From the NCBI GenBank assembly GCA_017303975.1, contig JAFLBG010000001.1:155988-219987 (forward strand): 64,000 bases of DNA, in the 5' to 3' direction. Source of the stretch: Bacteroidota bacterium. GTDB lineage: Bacteria > Bacteroidota > Bacteroidia > JAFLBG01. The translations under genes and the position numbers were made by a program. The notes under the pieces are model-generated. The model was not told the DNA's origin. It ran no database searches and saw only the letters and a program-made list of their open reading frames with translations. Below are positions 10,901 through 17,784 of this stretch, one piece after another (the stretch's first letter is position 1; every line of letters starts with the position of its first letter).

Positions 10901-12030
10901 TTGGCGGAGTTTCTCCATACAATTATAGTTGGAGTAATGGCAATACAACATCAGCATCTACGGGGTTGTGCGCTGCAACATATACGTTAGTTATTTCAGA
11001 TAAAAATGGCTGCTCCAATACTCTCCAAAATCAATTAACTGAACCATCTGCCCTTGTGCTTACAAAAACGGTTACTCCGGCAGTTTGCTCTAATGTAACT
11101 GATGGAACAATTGATATAACAGTTTCTGGAGGAACAACGACTTATACGTATCAATGGTCTGGATCGGTTTCTGCTACAACAGAAGATATAACCAATCTTG
11201 CGGCTGGAACTTATACTGTACTTGTAACAGATGCCAAAGGATGTACCCAAAGTGATACTGCCTCATTCTCTTACCAACTAATATTAAATGCAATTGCAGG
11301 GAACGATACTAGTTTCTGTGAGGGGGCATTGTTAGCACTTAATGGAACTGCAAGTACAAATGCTATTACATATCAATGGACAGATCTTGCAACATCCACT
11401 ACAGTTGGGGTTGCTGCTTCGGTTACAGTTACACCTACTGTAGGCACTACTAATTATATCCTTACTATTGTAAATGGTGTTTGTACAGACAAGGACACCG
11501 TGATGGTATCTTCTGTGGCGTTGCCGGTGGTAGATGCTGGTCAAGATGTTTCGGTGTACTTAAATGGAACTACTACAGTGGGCGGAAACCCTACCGGTCC
11601 TGTTGGTTCAACATACAATTGGATTCCTGTTGTTGGACTATCAAACCCTACGGATGCCAATCCTGTTGCAACACCTAGCGTAACAACTTCTTATACCGTA
11701 ATAGTTACTACCTCATTAGGTTGTAGTAATTCTGACAATGTTGTTGTTACAGTGCTTCCGGAAATATCATTCTACAACGGATTGTCTCCTAATGGCGATG
11801 GCGTAAACGATTACTGGATGATAGATAATATTCAAAAATTCCCGAATTGTTTGGTTGAGGTTTATAATCGTTGGGGAGAATTACTATTCAGTTCAGTTGG
11901 TTATAGCAATCCGTGGGATGGAACGTACAAGGGCGAACAGTTGCCAGTGGGTACGTATTATTATGTAATTAATTTAAATGATTCTGAATTCCCAGATCCA
12001 TATTCGGGACCAATTGTAATCATGAGATAA
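1987..12030 (+). CDS. Giant SprB-repeat adhesin with gliding-type (type B) T9SS C-terminal domain
   Basis: This is a 3347-residue exported protein. Residues 1-23 are a signal peptide. Residues 24-155 are an N-terminal domain opening with FWIGGSGNWNDTKHW, a pattern common at the start of large Bacteroidota adhesins. About 39 SprB-type repeats of roughly 75 residues follow (residues ~160-3095), each with a CxGxCDG start, GGTxPYTYxWS core, LCAGTYTVxVTD and a final NxC. Two Ig/PKD-like segments cover ~3097-3260. Residues ~3260-3347 are a gliding-motility-associated C-terminal domain (LSPNGDGVND, VEVYNRWGELLF, WDGTYKGEQLPVGTYYYVI), the signal for type IX export and surface attachment. SprB itself is the mobile adhesin of gliding flavobacteria; whether this cell glides is not shown. 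The PorP/SprF gene follows after 18 bases. Confidence 0.93.
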   Translation: MYLMRRVLLTIFVLVSIVNKGISENLFWIGGSGNWNDTKHWSLSSGGVSAAMFPTNSDNVIFDKKSTTTQGDFVVTINTDAVCNDITIKEEASGLTLKGGSSVKLSVLGAFQSYASTVTNDFSGTISLNKAKLKSFTSKGFVFGAKTIFEGGGLNPLAPVVTVTVTNATCKSSCNGTATAIVSGGSGSYAYTWQGTGQVAATATGLCAGTYIVTVTDLVSSETGIGVGSISEPSAIVVPFFSNTHVTCNGLCNGSSTPVLGGGTPGYTFVWSPGGQTGSTATGLCAATYTLLVTDANTCTSTFTTTITQPNTLVANGNTKNISCNGVCTGSVGVAPTGGTTPYTYSWSTGLTSTTVNGLTALCANTYSVVVRDSKGCTASYSGTVSEPSVLSVGTSSTNVSCGGLCDGVANANGVGGTLPYTYAWSNSGAVASVSGLCAAAYTVTVTDGGSCTKTATVTITQPLTLTVSPTQTPVTCFNLCNGAAAAGASGGTSPYSYVWSNTQTDASATALCANTYTVVVTDFNLCTTTGTITVTQPNVLGVTTTSANVACNAVCTGSASATGSGGTLPYTYAWSNAATSAAIGSLCASNYTITVTDGNSCSVTSTLSISEPTALSGNPSSVSTSCSGACDGSASIAPSGGTTPYTYAWSNSAVTSGINNVCAANYTVVVTDASSCSITRTVNVIEPNTLNLSIATNTASCNAGCNGTAAVTVLGGTAPYTYAWSNAATGNSVTGLCAGTYTVVVTDAGLCSKTETVSIAQPVAISSTLTSTDVLCFSQANGEIDAEISGGTTPYNYSWSPGGQTTQDLTGLTAGTYTLSITDGNLCPYTETVTVSQPNVLSINPSITNVTCSGDCDGTATANALGGTTPYSYAWSTGDVTASVSDLCAGSYTLSVLDDNNCPAVQTFSVSQPTVLSAQITGSTPTCALCNGTATGFASGGTAPYNYLWSDGQTTLVATGLCIGSYTFTATDFNLCVATATVDIVQTVNIAINVSAPNISCFGACDGIATATPSGGNAPYTYSWSTNETAATISNLCAGTYTIEVNDSQLCFNTATVTLTEPAILAFSSATSSDISCFGADDGDAAVAVTGGTTPYTYAWLPGGETTSSLTGLSAGTYTIDVRDVNGCTIQQTFIITEPTQIVSNYTVTTPPNCSLSDGNVATTPSGGTLPYTYVWSNAATTQNLSNVAAGTYSLTITDGSGCSTSELVNVANITGPTITTFSSNISCNGLSDGVVGVTPAGGAFPYTYSWLVIGNTTDFVSNLPQGTYTSRVDDNIGCIVFTNITITEPAQLVSDAVYSDVTCNALCNGTANVTATGGTAPYTYVWSSGGYTTGNITTLCANSYTVVVTDANNCSDTEVFTITEPTVLTSTLTYNDIVCFGQCNGGATANPAGGITPYTYAWSTGAVISSITNLCANTYSLVITDDNNCSITNTVVIVEPPLLTTTLTSTNITCNAYCDGTASVAVNGGTGAYTYAWSPGGETIDALSALCPGTYIINVTDANSCASTKTVSITEPNALAIGLTTTSVSCNSICSGVANSLATGGTAPYTYAWSTGASISSITGLCAGSYTISLTDTNMCSVAQIFTIDQPTPLLANALNVAPACFGSCDAVVFASPVGGTTPYTYNWQPGGQLTPAVLNQCSGTYTVTVTDRNGCSDVKTTTVTDPQQITILTAQSPPNCGSSNGSITVTPVTGVGPYIYQWSPSGQTSAAATGLAAGIYTLTVTDIISCQETFTITLNNNGGPTGETVTVVDALCFGNCDGSISVSPVGGTTPYTYSWTDGQTNALATGLCMGTYILEVKDASNCIRFVTDEVDEPDQIDFGATITNATCGGICDGDISLAPSGGTGAYTYLWSNAETTAQITALCGGSYTITLTDDNACEYSNTLTVNQNITIAISHTVTNSSCNGSCTGTANFSASGGSGAYSYLWQPGGFTSTSLTGLCSGTYTITATDTLGCFGTTTVQIAEPTSLSAATNSVAPTCNQCDGQASLVPSGGTAPYTYVWGVGGTDSLVTGLCAGMITYTVYDSFSCNTSGSFVLNNNGGPTGETFVTTSVTCFGACDGTASITPIGGISPYTYSWSTGETSSVANGLCGGVHSVQVTDSLGCVRTTTVSIDEPTQLAATPVVTDATCGLCDGVIAVSPTGGTTPYTFAWNTASTASSVSALCVGIYTVVVTDANNCSQTLNVPVSNPNGPAIGLTTTSVTCFGFCDGTAISAASGATPPYTYLWSNASTDTSITGLCAGNYNIQLSDNAGCVSIQLFTVSAPAVVSGNASNTTPTCFGNCDGAIVMSGTGGISPYSYLWNTTETTSSISALCAGNYTVTITDFNGCSTDVVTTLTPPAVLTVTNTVTNPGCGLCDGVVTLSPLGGSSPYTFNWSNGQTGQSITGVCAGSISYTVQDANSCTQSGVIVINSSNGPTGETITTTSVTCFGLCNGVASITPIGGTAPYTYDWGGGQTGQTISGLCVGDYSVQITDGQSCVRTATLQILEPSVLATTSVVTDATCGLCDGGISVTPNGGTSPYTYLWDDGSTNNNVSLLCIGVYTVTVRDANNCSQTSSIPVSNPNGPSLTLTTTSVNCYGACTGSATAIVSGVMGPYTYSWSNSNTTDTLITNVCGGNYSIKVSDNLGCATINVFTIDEPAQFIENATITSPTCGQCNGLITLAPTGGTLPISYQWNTGDTITTVSNVCAGAYNLLVTDGNNCTKSITYPVSNTGGPTGETITTTSVSCFGQCTGTATVTPVGGTAPYTYLWLVLGNTTNSVTGLCADDYYIQVSDANSCIRTTSLSIAEPPTFTINPTVVAPTCGVCDGVITLNPTGGTSPYTFSWNTGDVTAAVSNLCAGNYSVTVSDVTGCPTAYQVALNNPGISVAVITTSVSCFGVCDGTATSIVTGTNTPFTYSWNNGDTNANTTGLCDGNYSMQVTDNIGCIAVTSFSIDFPLPVAANLPITTNPTCFGDCDGNVNIIAIGGVSPYNYSWSNGNTTSASTGLCAATYTLVISDKNGCSNTLQNQLTEPSALVLTKTVTPAVCSNVTDGTIDITVSGGTTTYTYQWSGSVSATTEDITNLAAGTYTVLVTDAKGCTQSDTASFSYQLILNAIAGNDTSFCEGALLALNGTASTNAITYQWTDLATSTTVGVAASVTVTPTVGTTNYILTIVNGVCTDKDTVMVSSVALPVVDAGQDVSVYLNGTTTVGGNPTGPVGSTYNWIPVVGLSNPTDANPVATPSVTTSYTVIVTTSLGCSNSDNVVVTVLPEISFYNGLSPNGDGVNDYWMIDNIQKFPNCLVEVYNRWGELLFSSVGYSNPWDGTYKGEQLPVGTYYYVINLNDSEFPDPYSGPIVIMR
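2467..11271 (+). repeat. About 39 tandem SprB-type coding repeats (~225 bp each)
   Basis: I counted 39 units by their C1xGxC2(D/N)G starts. Units differ clearly in sequence, so this is an old array. Each unit normally has four cysteines. Six units (starting near 4309, 5209, 5440, 5665, 7030 and 11080) lack both the second and third cysteine. From about 7.2 kb a higher-order pattern appears: a linker of the form NGGPTGE recurs near 7210, 8115, 9240 and 10140, spacing groups of four or five units. Confidence 0.9.
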
Positions 12031-12048
12031 AAAAAGTGAGTAATTAAA

Positions 12049-12969
12049 ATGTTTAAAAATCCAACTTATAAGAATATGATACGAGTTAAACTGATAGTAC
12101 TTTTTGTTGCTTTTGCCTTTGTTGTGCAAGCACAGCAGCTACCACACTTTAGTCAGTTTGTGATTAATGATTTTGTGTTAAACCCCGGAGTTACCGGAAA
12201 GAATAATTTTTTCGAAGCAAAATCTGTAGTTAGAAACCAATGGGTGGGAATTACCGATGCACCTAGAACTTATGTGTTAAGTTTACACGGACCAATTAAA
12301 TCCAAAAATTTTGGGGTGGGAGGTTCTGTGTTTACTGATATTACAGGTCCTACACGCAGAACAGGGTTTAACGCATCGTATGCGTACCATCTAAAAATAA
12401 AAGAAGGCTTGAAGTTAGGGCTTGGTGTAACAGCCGGGTTGCTGCAATTTGCTATTGATGGCTCAAAATTAAATTTACAAAACGCTAATGATGTGGCTTT
12501 GGCGAATGGGTATGTAAATGATTTGATTCCTGATTTTGGTTTTGGGGCGTATTTACATAGCGAAAAATTTTATGTTGGAGTAGCAGCACCACAAATTTAT
12601 CCGGCTCGACTTAAGTTTTTTGACTATACAACAGCAGGCAGAATAGTTACACATTTCTATGCTATTGCAGGTTATAAGTGGAATGCAAGCGATGATTTTT
12701 TAGTAGAACCTATGTTGGCTGTAAAACAAGTAGCCCCAGTGCCTGTGCAAGCAGATATTGGAGCACGTGTTTCGTACAAAAAAACAGTTTGGCTAGGAAC
12801 TACCTATAGAACCAAAGATGCGGTAAATGTAATGGTTGGTTATAATTTTAAAGAAAACCTTACAATTGGATATTCATACGATATTACTACATCTAATTTA
12901 AAACGCTACAATACCGGAACGCACGAAGTATTATTAGCTATTCGGTTTTATAAAGCAGAGACCAATTAA
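12049..12969 (+). CDS. PorP/SprF family outer-membrane protein (T9SS-associated)
   Basis: The protein has 306 residues with a signal peptide ending VVQAQ. The mature start is the typical PorP/SprF opening (QLPHFSQFVINDFVLNPGVTG), followed by alternating beta-strands of an outer-membrane barrel and a terminal strand ending in IRFY. In flavobacteria SprF is needed to bring SprB to the surface, and type B sorted adhesins are generally paired with a PorP/SprF paralogue. The 18-base gap after the adhesin suggests one transcript and one function. An internal ATG at 12076 (MIRVKLIVLF) also gives a good signal peptide and could be the true start. Confidence 0.9.
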   Translation: MFKNPTYKNMIRVKLIVLFVAFAFVVQAQQLPHFSQFVINDFVLNPGVTGKNNFFEAKSVVRNQWVGITDAPRTYVLSLHGPIKSKNFGVGGSVFTDITGPTRRTGFNASYAYHLKIKEGLKLGLGVTAGLLQFAIDGSKLNLQNANDVALANGYVNDLIPDFGFGAYLHSEKFYVGVAAPQIYPARLKFFDYTTAGRIVTHFYAIAGYKWNASDDFLVEPMLAVKQVAPVPVQADIGARVSYKKTVWLGTTYRTKDAVNVMVGYNFKENLTIGYSYDITTSNLKRYNTGTHEVLLAIRFYKAETN

Positions 12970-13001
12970 GAAAAAACATACTCATAAAAAATAAGTCGTA
13001 T

Positions 13002-13047
13002 AAAAAAAGCGTGGGCGAAAGTGAATCTTTTGCCCACGCTTTTTTTT
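13002..13047. terminator. Bidirectional terminator between porP/sprF-like gene and yebC
   Basis: An A7 run, GCGTGGGC (13009-13016), a further GAAAG/CTTTT pairing, GCCCACGC (13032-13039) and a T8 run form a long hairpin with A and T tracts on either side. It serves both convergent genes. Confidence 0.85.
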
Positions 13048-13066
13048 CTAAGTTACGTTGCGGTGC

Positions 13067-13774
13067 TTACTTCATATTGCTGTAAACTGCCTGTACATCA
13101 TCATCGTCTTCTATCTTATCAATAAGCTCTTGCACCTCTTGTTCTTGTTCGGGTGTAAGCTCTGTTTGTGTATTTGGAATTCGTGTTAATTCGGCACTAA
13201 TAACTGTCAGTCCTAATTGCTCCAGGCCTTTTTGCATTGCGCCAAAATCAGAAAACGAAGTTTGAATAATTATGTTTGCTTCGTCTTCATATACTTCTTC
13301 TGCGCCAAAATCAATTAATTCAAGCTCTAAATCATCACTATTTTTTCCGGCAGGATCTATTTTAAAAATACCTTTGCGTTCAAACATAAAATCTAAAGAG
13401 CCCGTTTTCCCCAACGCACCACCACCTCTATTAAAGCACAGTCGAATATTTGCCACTGTACGCGTTGGATTATCTGTTGCACACTCAATAACAATGCCTA
13501 TTCCATGAGGACCATATCCTTCATAGGTAATTTCTTCATAATCTTTTTCGTCTTTTGATACGGCTCTTTTTATAGCAGAATCTACTCGCTCTTTAGGCAT
13601 GTTTACACTTTTAGCATTTTGAATGCACATGCGCAAACGTGGATTGTGATCCGGGTTTGGGCCACTTTGCTTAACGGCAATAGCAATTTCCTTGCCTATA
13701 CGTGTAAATGCTTTAGCCATCTTGGCATAGCGAGCAAACATTTTGTGTTTACGTTTTTCGAATATACGTCCCAT
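13067..13774 (-). CDS. YebC/PmpR family protein
   Basis: This 235-residue protein has the usual YebC length and signature segments: an N-terminal KRKHKMFARYAKMAKAFTRIG helix region, MPKERVDSAIKRA, YEGYGPHGIGIVIECATDN, NRGGGALGKTGSL and the acidic C-terminus. Family members are annotated as DNA-binding regulators, and several have been tied to ribosome stalling at proline stretches and to mitochondrial translation (TACO1). A -7 element lies 20 bases upstream of the ATG. It is monocistronic, ended by the shared terminator at 13.0 kb. Confidence 0.93.
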   Translation of the reverse strand: MGRIFEKRKHKMFARYAKMAKAFTRIGKEIAIAVKQSGPNPDHNPRLRMCIQNAKSVNMPKERVDSAIKRAVSKDEKDYEEITYEGYGPHGIGIVIECATDNPTRTVANIRLCFNRGGGALGKTGSLDFMFERKGIFKIDPAGKNSDDLELELIDFGAEEVYEDEANIIIQTSFSDFGAMQKGLEQLGLTVISAELTRIPNTQTELTPEQEQEVQELIDKIEDDDDVQAVYSNMK

Positions 13775-13794
13775 GTAAAATGTAAATTAAGTTA

Positions 13795-13802
13795 CAAAAC
13801 TA
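13795..13802 (-). promoter_or_regulatory. Bacteroidota -7 element for yebC
   Basis: On the minus strand the bases read TAGTTTTG, a perfect TAnnTTTG, ending 20 bases before the yebC ATG. No TTG is seen at the expected -33 distance. Confidence 0.6.
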
Positions 13803-13830
13803 CAAAAAAATGGGAAATAGTATAGAATGG

Positions 13831-15396
13831 TTAGTGTGCCTCTATCTTTTCGGTTTCGGGGATTGCAATTAATTCAACCTGTATATTTCTAAGAGGGGCG
13901 GTATGTTTTTTGTAATCATAAATAATTTCTATTACATCATAATCAATGTTATTCGATTTCGAGCCATCAATAATTACTTTGCTTTTCGGTGGAATATGAT
14001 CTAATGTTTGTAAAATGCTTCCTTTGTTTAGAAACGAAACCTCTTCGGAAAGTACCAATCTGATTACCTCATCTTTATTGTGCGTTTCTTTTTTATAAGA
14101 GTAAGAATATTTATAGTTTTTGCGCAAAATGAAGTAAATGGCCACGCACATTCCTATCGCAATTCCTTTTAATAAATCAGTAGATAAGATGGCTATAACC
14201 GTTACCACAAAAGGGATAAACTGATCTGCACCCAATTTGTACATCCCCTTAAAAAGAGACACTTTTGCTAACTTGTAACCTACTAACAATAATATTGCTG
14301 CTAGGGATGCAATTGGAATATAATTCAAATACCGTGGAATTAAAATAGCGGAGACCAGCAGAATAGCCCCGTGTATAATAGTTGCTAATTTTGTTCTTCC
14401 GCCAGAGCTAATATTAGCAGAGCTTCTAACAATTACTTGTGTTATTGGTAAACCACCTATCAATCCCGAAACAATATTTCCAATCCCTTGCGCTTTTAGT
14501 TCTTTATTGGTAGGTGTGTTTCTTTTATATGGATCTAACTTATCGGTAGCTTCTACAGATAAAAGAGTTTCCAAGCTTGCTACAATGGCTAATGTGAATG
14601 CGACTTTGTACACATTTATGTTAGAAAACTGTGAAAAGTCGGGAGTTGTGAAAAAACTTATAAATTGCTGAAAAGTAGAAGCAACGGGTAATTGCACTAA
14701 ATGCTCCCCATTCAAAAATAATTCAGGGGAAATAATTGCATACGCTTGATTAATTAAAATACCTACTAATACTACAAATAAGGAGCCGGGCAAAAATTTA
14801 AACAGTTGCACTTTTTTCATAAAGGGCCTATCAAACAAAAGGATCAATCCAATAGATACTATGGAAATAATTATTGCGCCAAAGCTATTATATACAACTG
14901 CATAATAAATATCAGAAAAAGTGTTATGTCCATCAATTTGGTCAAAAGATTCGTCCCCCATAAAATCTTTGTCGAAACCTAATGCGTGCGGAATTTCTTT
15001 TAAGATTAATGTAATACCGATTGCCGCCAACATACCCTTAATTACTGACGAAGGGAAATAGTGCCCTATAATTCCGGCACGAAGGAATCCTGCAATTAAT
15101 TGAATAATTCCTGCAATTACAACCGCTAATAAAAATGCTTCGTAGCTGCCTAGTGTGGTAAGTGCATTCAATACAATAACAACTAAGCCCGCAGCAGGCC
15201 CCGACACACCTAATGCAGAGCCGCTTAAAATACCCACGACTATACCCCCTACCATTCCGGCAATTATTCCGGAGAAAAGTAAATCGGGGCGACCAGTTGA
15301 TGCAGAAGCTACGCCTAAACACAAGGGCAGTGCAACAAGATAAACAACAAGCCCCGCAGGGAAATCGTACTTAATATTTTCGAAATATTTTTTCAT
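13831..15396 (-). CDS. SulP family anion transporter with STAS domain (probable bicarbonate)
   Basis: The 521-residue protein starts with the SulP signature region (FPAGLVVYLVALPLCLGVA) and has 10-12 hydrophobic segments up to about residue 415. A soluble STAS-like domain (~435-515) contains the strand KVIIDGSKSNNIDYD. SulP proteins move sulfate, bicarbonate or other anions across the inner membrane. The substrate cannot be read from the protein alone. A beta-carbonic anhydrase gene just upstream on the same strand (75-base gap) points to bicarbonate, as in other SulP/carbonic anhydrase pairs. Confidence 0.9.
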   Translation of the reverse strand: MKKYFENIKYDFPAGLVVYLVALPLCLGVASASTGRPDLLFSGIIAGMVGGIVVGILSGSALGVSGPAAGLVVIVLNALTTLGSYEAFLLAVVIAGIIQLIAGFLRAGIIGHYFPSSVIKGMLAAIGITLILKEIPHALGFDKDFMGDESFDQIDGHNTFSDIYYAVVYNSFGAIIISIVSIGLILLFDRPFMKKVQLFKFLPGSLFVVLVGILINQAYAIISPELFLNGEHLVQLPVASTFQQFISFFTTPDFSQFSNINVYKVAFTLAIVASLETLLSVEATDKLDPYKRNTPTNKELKAQGIGNIVSGLIGGLPITQVIVRSSANISSGGRTKLATIIHGAILLVSAILIPRYLNYIPIASLAAILLLVGYKLAKVSLFKGMYKLGADQFIPFVVTVIAILSTDLLKGIAIGMCVAIYFILRKNYKYSYSYKKETHNKDEVIRLVLSEEVSFLNKGSILQTLDHIPPKSKVIIDGSKSNNIDYDVIEIIYDYKKHTAPLRNIQVELIAIPETEKIEAH

Positions 15397-15470
15397 TAGC
15401 AGTTAAGATAAATTTGAATTGTATAACAATAGTTGGTTTTGCCAGTTTGGTAAACCAATTTGTTAGGAGA

Positions 15471-16118
15471 TTAAATTATTTGTTCAAAATCAAATTTATA
15501 AACCCCATCTATTTCTTTGTTGTCTCCAACGGTAACATTTAAGTCTTTCAATAAACCATTAGCTACATCATATACTAAACCATGTACCTGAAGAAACCTT
15601 CCGGTAGCCCATGTGTTTTGAATTATAGATGTTTTTATCAAATCAAGCACTTGCTCTTGCACATTCAGTTCTACCAACCTTCTTCTTTTTTGTTCTAAAT
15701 CGGCAATACTGTCAATTTCTTTTTTATGCAAACGATACACATCTTTTATGTGTCGAAGCCAGTTGTCAATTATACCTACTTGTTTATTATCAAGCGCTGC
15801 ATTAATACCGCCACAACCATAATGTCCGCATACAATTACGTGGCTTACCTCTAAAACATTTACTGCGTAATCAAGTACACTAAGCATGTTCATGTCCGTG
15901 TGTACTACCATGTTGGCAATATTTCTGTGTACAAATATTTCTCCTGGCTGAGTTCCAGTAATTTCGTTCGCAGGCACTCTGCTGTCGGAACATCCAATCC
16001 ACAAAATGGGAGGTTTTTGTCCTTTAGCTAGTTTGTTAAAATAATCAGGGTCTGATGTCGTTTTCTCTTCTACCCACTTTTTGTTATTTACGAATATATC
16101 TTGATAAATTTTTGGCAT
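15471..16118 (-). CDS. Beta-class carbonic anhydrase
   Basis: The protein has 215 residues. The zinc ligands and active-site dyad are visible: Cys43 in GCSDSRVP with Asp45 and Arg47, then His99 and Cys102 in GHYGCGG. The segment PGEIFVHRNIANMV is also typical. It interconverts CO2 and bicarbonate. No signal peptide is seen, so it should act in the cytoplasm, where it would trap or use the bicarbonate brought in by the adjacent SulP transporter, with which it is probably co-transcribed as the first gene. Confidence 0.95.
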   Translation of the reverse strand: MPKIYQDIFVNNKKWVEEKTTSDPDYFNKLAKGQKPPILWIGCSDSRVPANEITGTQPGEIFVHRNIANMVVHTDMNMLSVLDYAVNVLEVSHVIVCGHYGCGGINAALDNKQVGIIDNWLRHIKDVYRLHKKEIDSIADLEQKRRRLVELNVQEQVLDLIKTSIIQNTWATGRFLQVHGLVYDVANGLLKDLNVTVGDNKEIDGVYKFDFEQII

Positions 16119-16210
16119 AACATGTACTTAGTTTAATGAAGCAATTACTTGAAAGATGAATTAAAGAGGTGTCGAAGAATAACGACACCATAAACACGCA
16201 GAAAAACTAA

Positions 16211-16516
16211 TTAAATGTTATTTGGAGGGGGAGTTTCCGGTATGGGTAAGTGAAAGTTTGGAATTTGATATTTATTGAAATCGATGTCTGCTTCTAGTAA
16301 TGGACTATAAACAATAAATTGATTGGAAAAATAAAAATCGTCTTGCTCGCCTTGTTTACTTTCTTCCTTTTTTTCGCTTTCCGACTCCTCGGCCTCTTCT
16401 GTTTCTATTATTGACGAAAAACAATACTGCTCCGTATCAAGCAATATAGAAAGCAAACTTGTCATTTGCGACAATGTAAATGCTACTATTATGGCGATTA
16501 ATACGTTTTTTTTCAC
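16211..16516 (-). CDS. Small exported acidic protein, function unknown
   Basis: I do not recognise this 101-residue protein. Residues 1-25 form a signal peptide or single membrane anchor. A strongly charged stretch (EEAEESESEKKEESKQGEQDD) follows, then a short C-terminal part ending in a proline-rich tail (PIPETPPPNN). It is divergent from the lipoprotein gene, with 76 bases between the starts, and 92 bases upstream of the carbonic anhydrase start on the same strand. The reading frame and signal peptide make it a plausible gene, but no role can be given. Confidence 0.6.
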   Translation of the reverse strand: MKKNVLIAIIVAFTLSQMTSLLSILLDTEQYCFSSIIETEEAEESESEKKEESKQGEQDDFYFSNQFIVYSPLLEADIDFNKYQIPNFHLPIPETPPPNNI

Positions 16517-16592
16517 AGTATTTTAATACGATTATCAATTAAAAATATTCCAAAATAATTATATCTTGGTGGTATAACCAAAAAATAATTAA

Positions 16593-17642
16593 ATGCGAAA
16601 AATACTACTTTTTTTACTTGTGGGTGCACTCCCAATTGTTAATTCTTGTGAAAAAAAGAAAGATGTACAAGGATGTACAGATGCCGATGCGACTAACTAC
16701 AATGCAGACGCTACTGTTGATGACGAATCTTGCACATACAACTACGATGCCTCAACAGATAAAAATGAGGCGAAACAAGCTGCAGGGAATACCACTACAG
16801 GTATATACGAAGATTTAATGGTGTTTACCATGGTACAATACGAATCTGATAACAATGCCGGACTAGGAAAAACAAATGGCACAACGCCTACACCTGCCTG
16901 TGCAAATGTGTCCATCACCCCTAGTTTGCCTACTGTTTGGCCCAAGAAACTTACAATTGATTTTGGTACTACTAATTGTTTGTGTGATGACGGAAAATAC
17001 CGAACAGGCAAAATCGAAGCTCGATTCAACGACAGTTGGGTAACACCGACATCTAATGGTCCAAAGGACAGTATGGTGGTAACCCTTACCAATTACCACG
17101 TAAACGACACCATGCTTATGGGCACTAGAATATTTGTGAAAGACAGCATTTCAGCATCGGTATTGAGTATCACTGCGATTGTAAATAATGCAGGCGTTGT
17201 TTTTCCCGGAACATCTGGAAACGATACGTTAAACTGGAGTTATACAGGATCTGTTAAACTTACTTTTGGAAATAAGGGTGACTATAACGATAATGTAGTA
17301 AGTTTAAATATTTCAGGAAATGTTGATACAAAAGTTGGAACATATGCTATTCAGACATTGCAAACGCTATCCACACAATTTAGTTGTCTGTCAACGTGTG
17401 TTTTTACTGCTGGACAATTAAAATTATCTAATACCGAGGCACAAAGTGTGAAAGTGGGACCTAAAACCTATAGTGCAAGTGTAACAACAGCCTATACACT
17501 CGATTTTGGAACAGGTAGCTGTGACGGTACGATCAACTCATCAACAAATGTGGTTGGTGTTAATACCACTGATAGTTCAGAGTTGTTTAATGAATCAAGT
17601 TCCGAAACGATTAACTGTGATGATTTTACAGACTGGGAATAA
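16593..17642 (+). CDS. Lipoprotein with Asp-rich N-terminal motif, unknown function
   Basis: The 349-residue protein has a type II signal peptide with lipobox VNSC (Cys19). Just after it comes GCTDADATNYN followed by DATVDDESC, a short two-cysteine Asp/Asn motif that recurs in many secreted Bacteroidota proteins and resembles calcium-binding loops. The rest (~60-349) is a beta-rich region with paired cysteines (NCLCDDG, CLSTC) and no family I recognise. It probably sits in the outer membrane facing the periplasm or surface. A strong terminator separates it from the sigma-factor gene. Confidence 0.75.
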   Translation: MRKILLFLLVGALPIVNSCEKKKDVQGCTDADATNYNADATVDDESCTYNYDASTDKNEAKQAAGNTTTGIYEDLMVFTMVQYESDNNAGLGKTNGTTPTPACANVSITPSLPTVWPKKLTIDFGTTNCLCDDGKYRTGKIEARFNDSWVTPTSNGPKDSMVVTLTNYHVNDTMLMGTRIFVKDSISASVLSITAIVNNAGVVFPGTSGNDTLNWSYTGSVKLTFGNKGDYNDNVVSLNISGNVDTKVGTYAIQTLQTLSTQFSCLSTCVFTAGQLKLSNTEAQSVKVGPKTYSASVTTAYTLDFGTGSCDGTINSSTNVVGVNTTDSSELFNESSSETINCDDFTDWE

Positions 17643-17667
17643 TTGGCGTAGGCATAGATTTAGTTGA

Positions 17668-17697
17668 CTAAAAAAGGGCTCTAAAGCCCTTTTTTAG
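17668..17697 (+). terminator. Intrinsic terminator after the lipoprotein gene
   Basis: A 13-bp stem (17668-17680 with 17685-17697) has a four-base loop (CTAA). The core AGGGCT/AGCCCT is followed by a T6 run. It isolates the sigma-factor locus from the upstream gene. Confidence 0.85.
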
Positions 17698-17734
17698 TAT
17701 GTATATAGAACAATAAAATTATTTTACATCTGTT

Positions 17735-17760
17735 GTAACTTTTATTACTATTGGTTCGTC
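17735..17760 (+). promoter_or_regulatory. ECF-type promoter upstream of the sigma-factor gene
   Basis: GTAACTTTT (17735-17743), 13 bases and CGTC (17757-17760) form GTAAC-N17-CGTC, the general layout of ECF sigma promoters (AAC-containing -35, CGTC -10). The same motif with identical spacing precedes the barrel gene at 19580. The sigma ATG is 24 bases downstream, so the factor probably activates its own gene. Confidence 0.7.
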
Positions 17761-17784
17761 ACATACAAAACGGAATTCTATTTA

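Noticed and set aside
2467-11271. Regular ~225-base periodicity that might suggest a CRISPR or satellite array
   Set aside because: The repeats are in one uninterrupted reading frame and code for SprB-type protein repeats. There are no short identical repeats with spacers.
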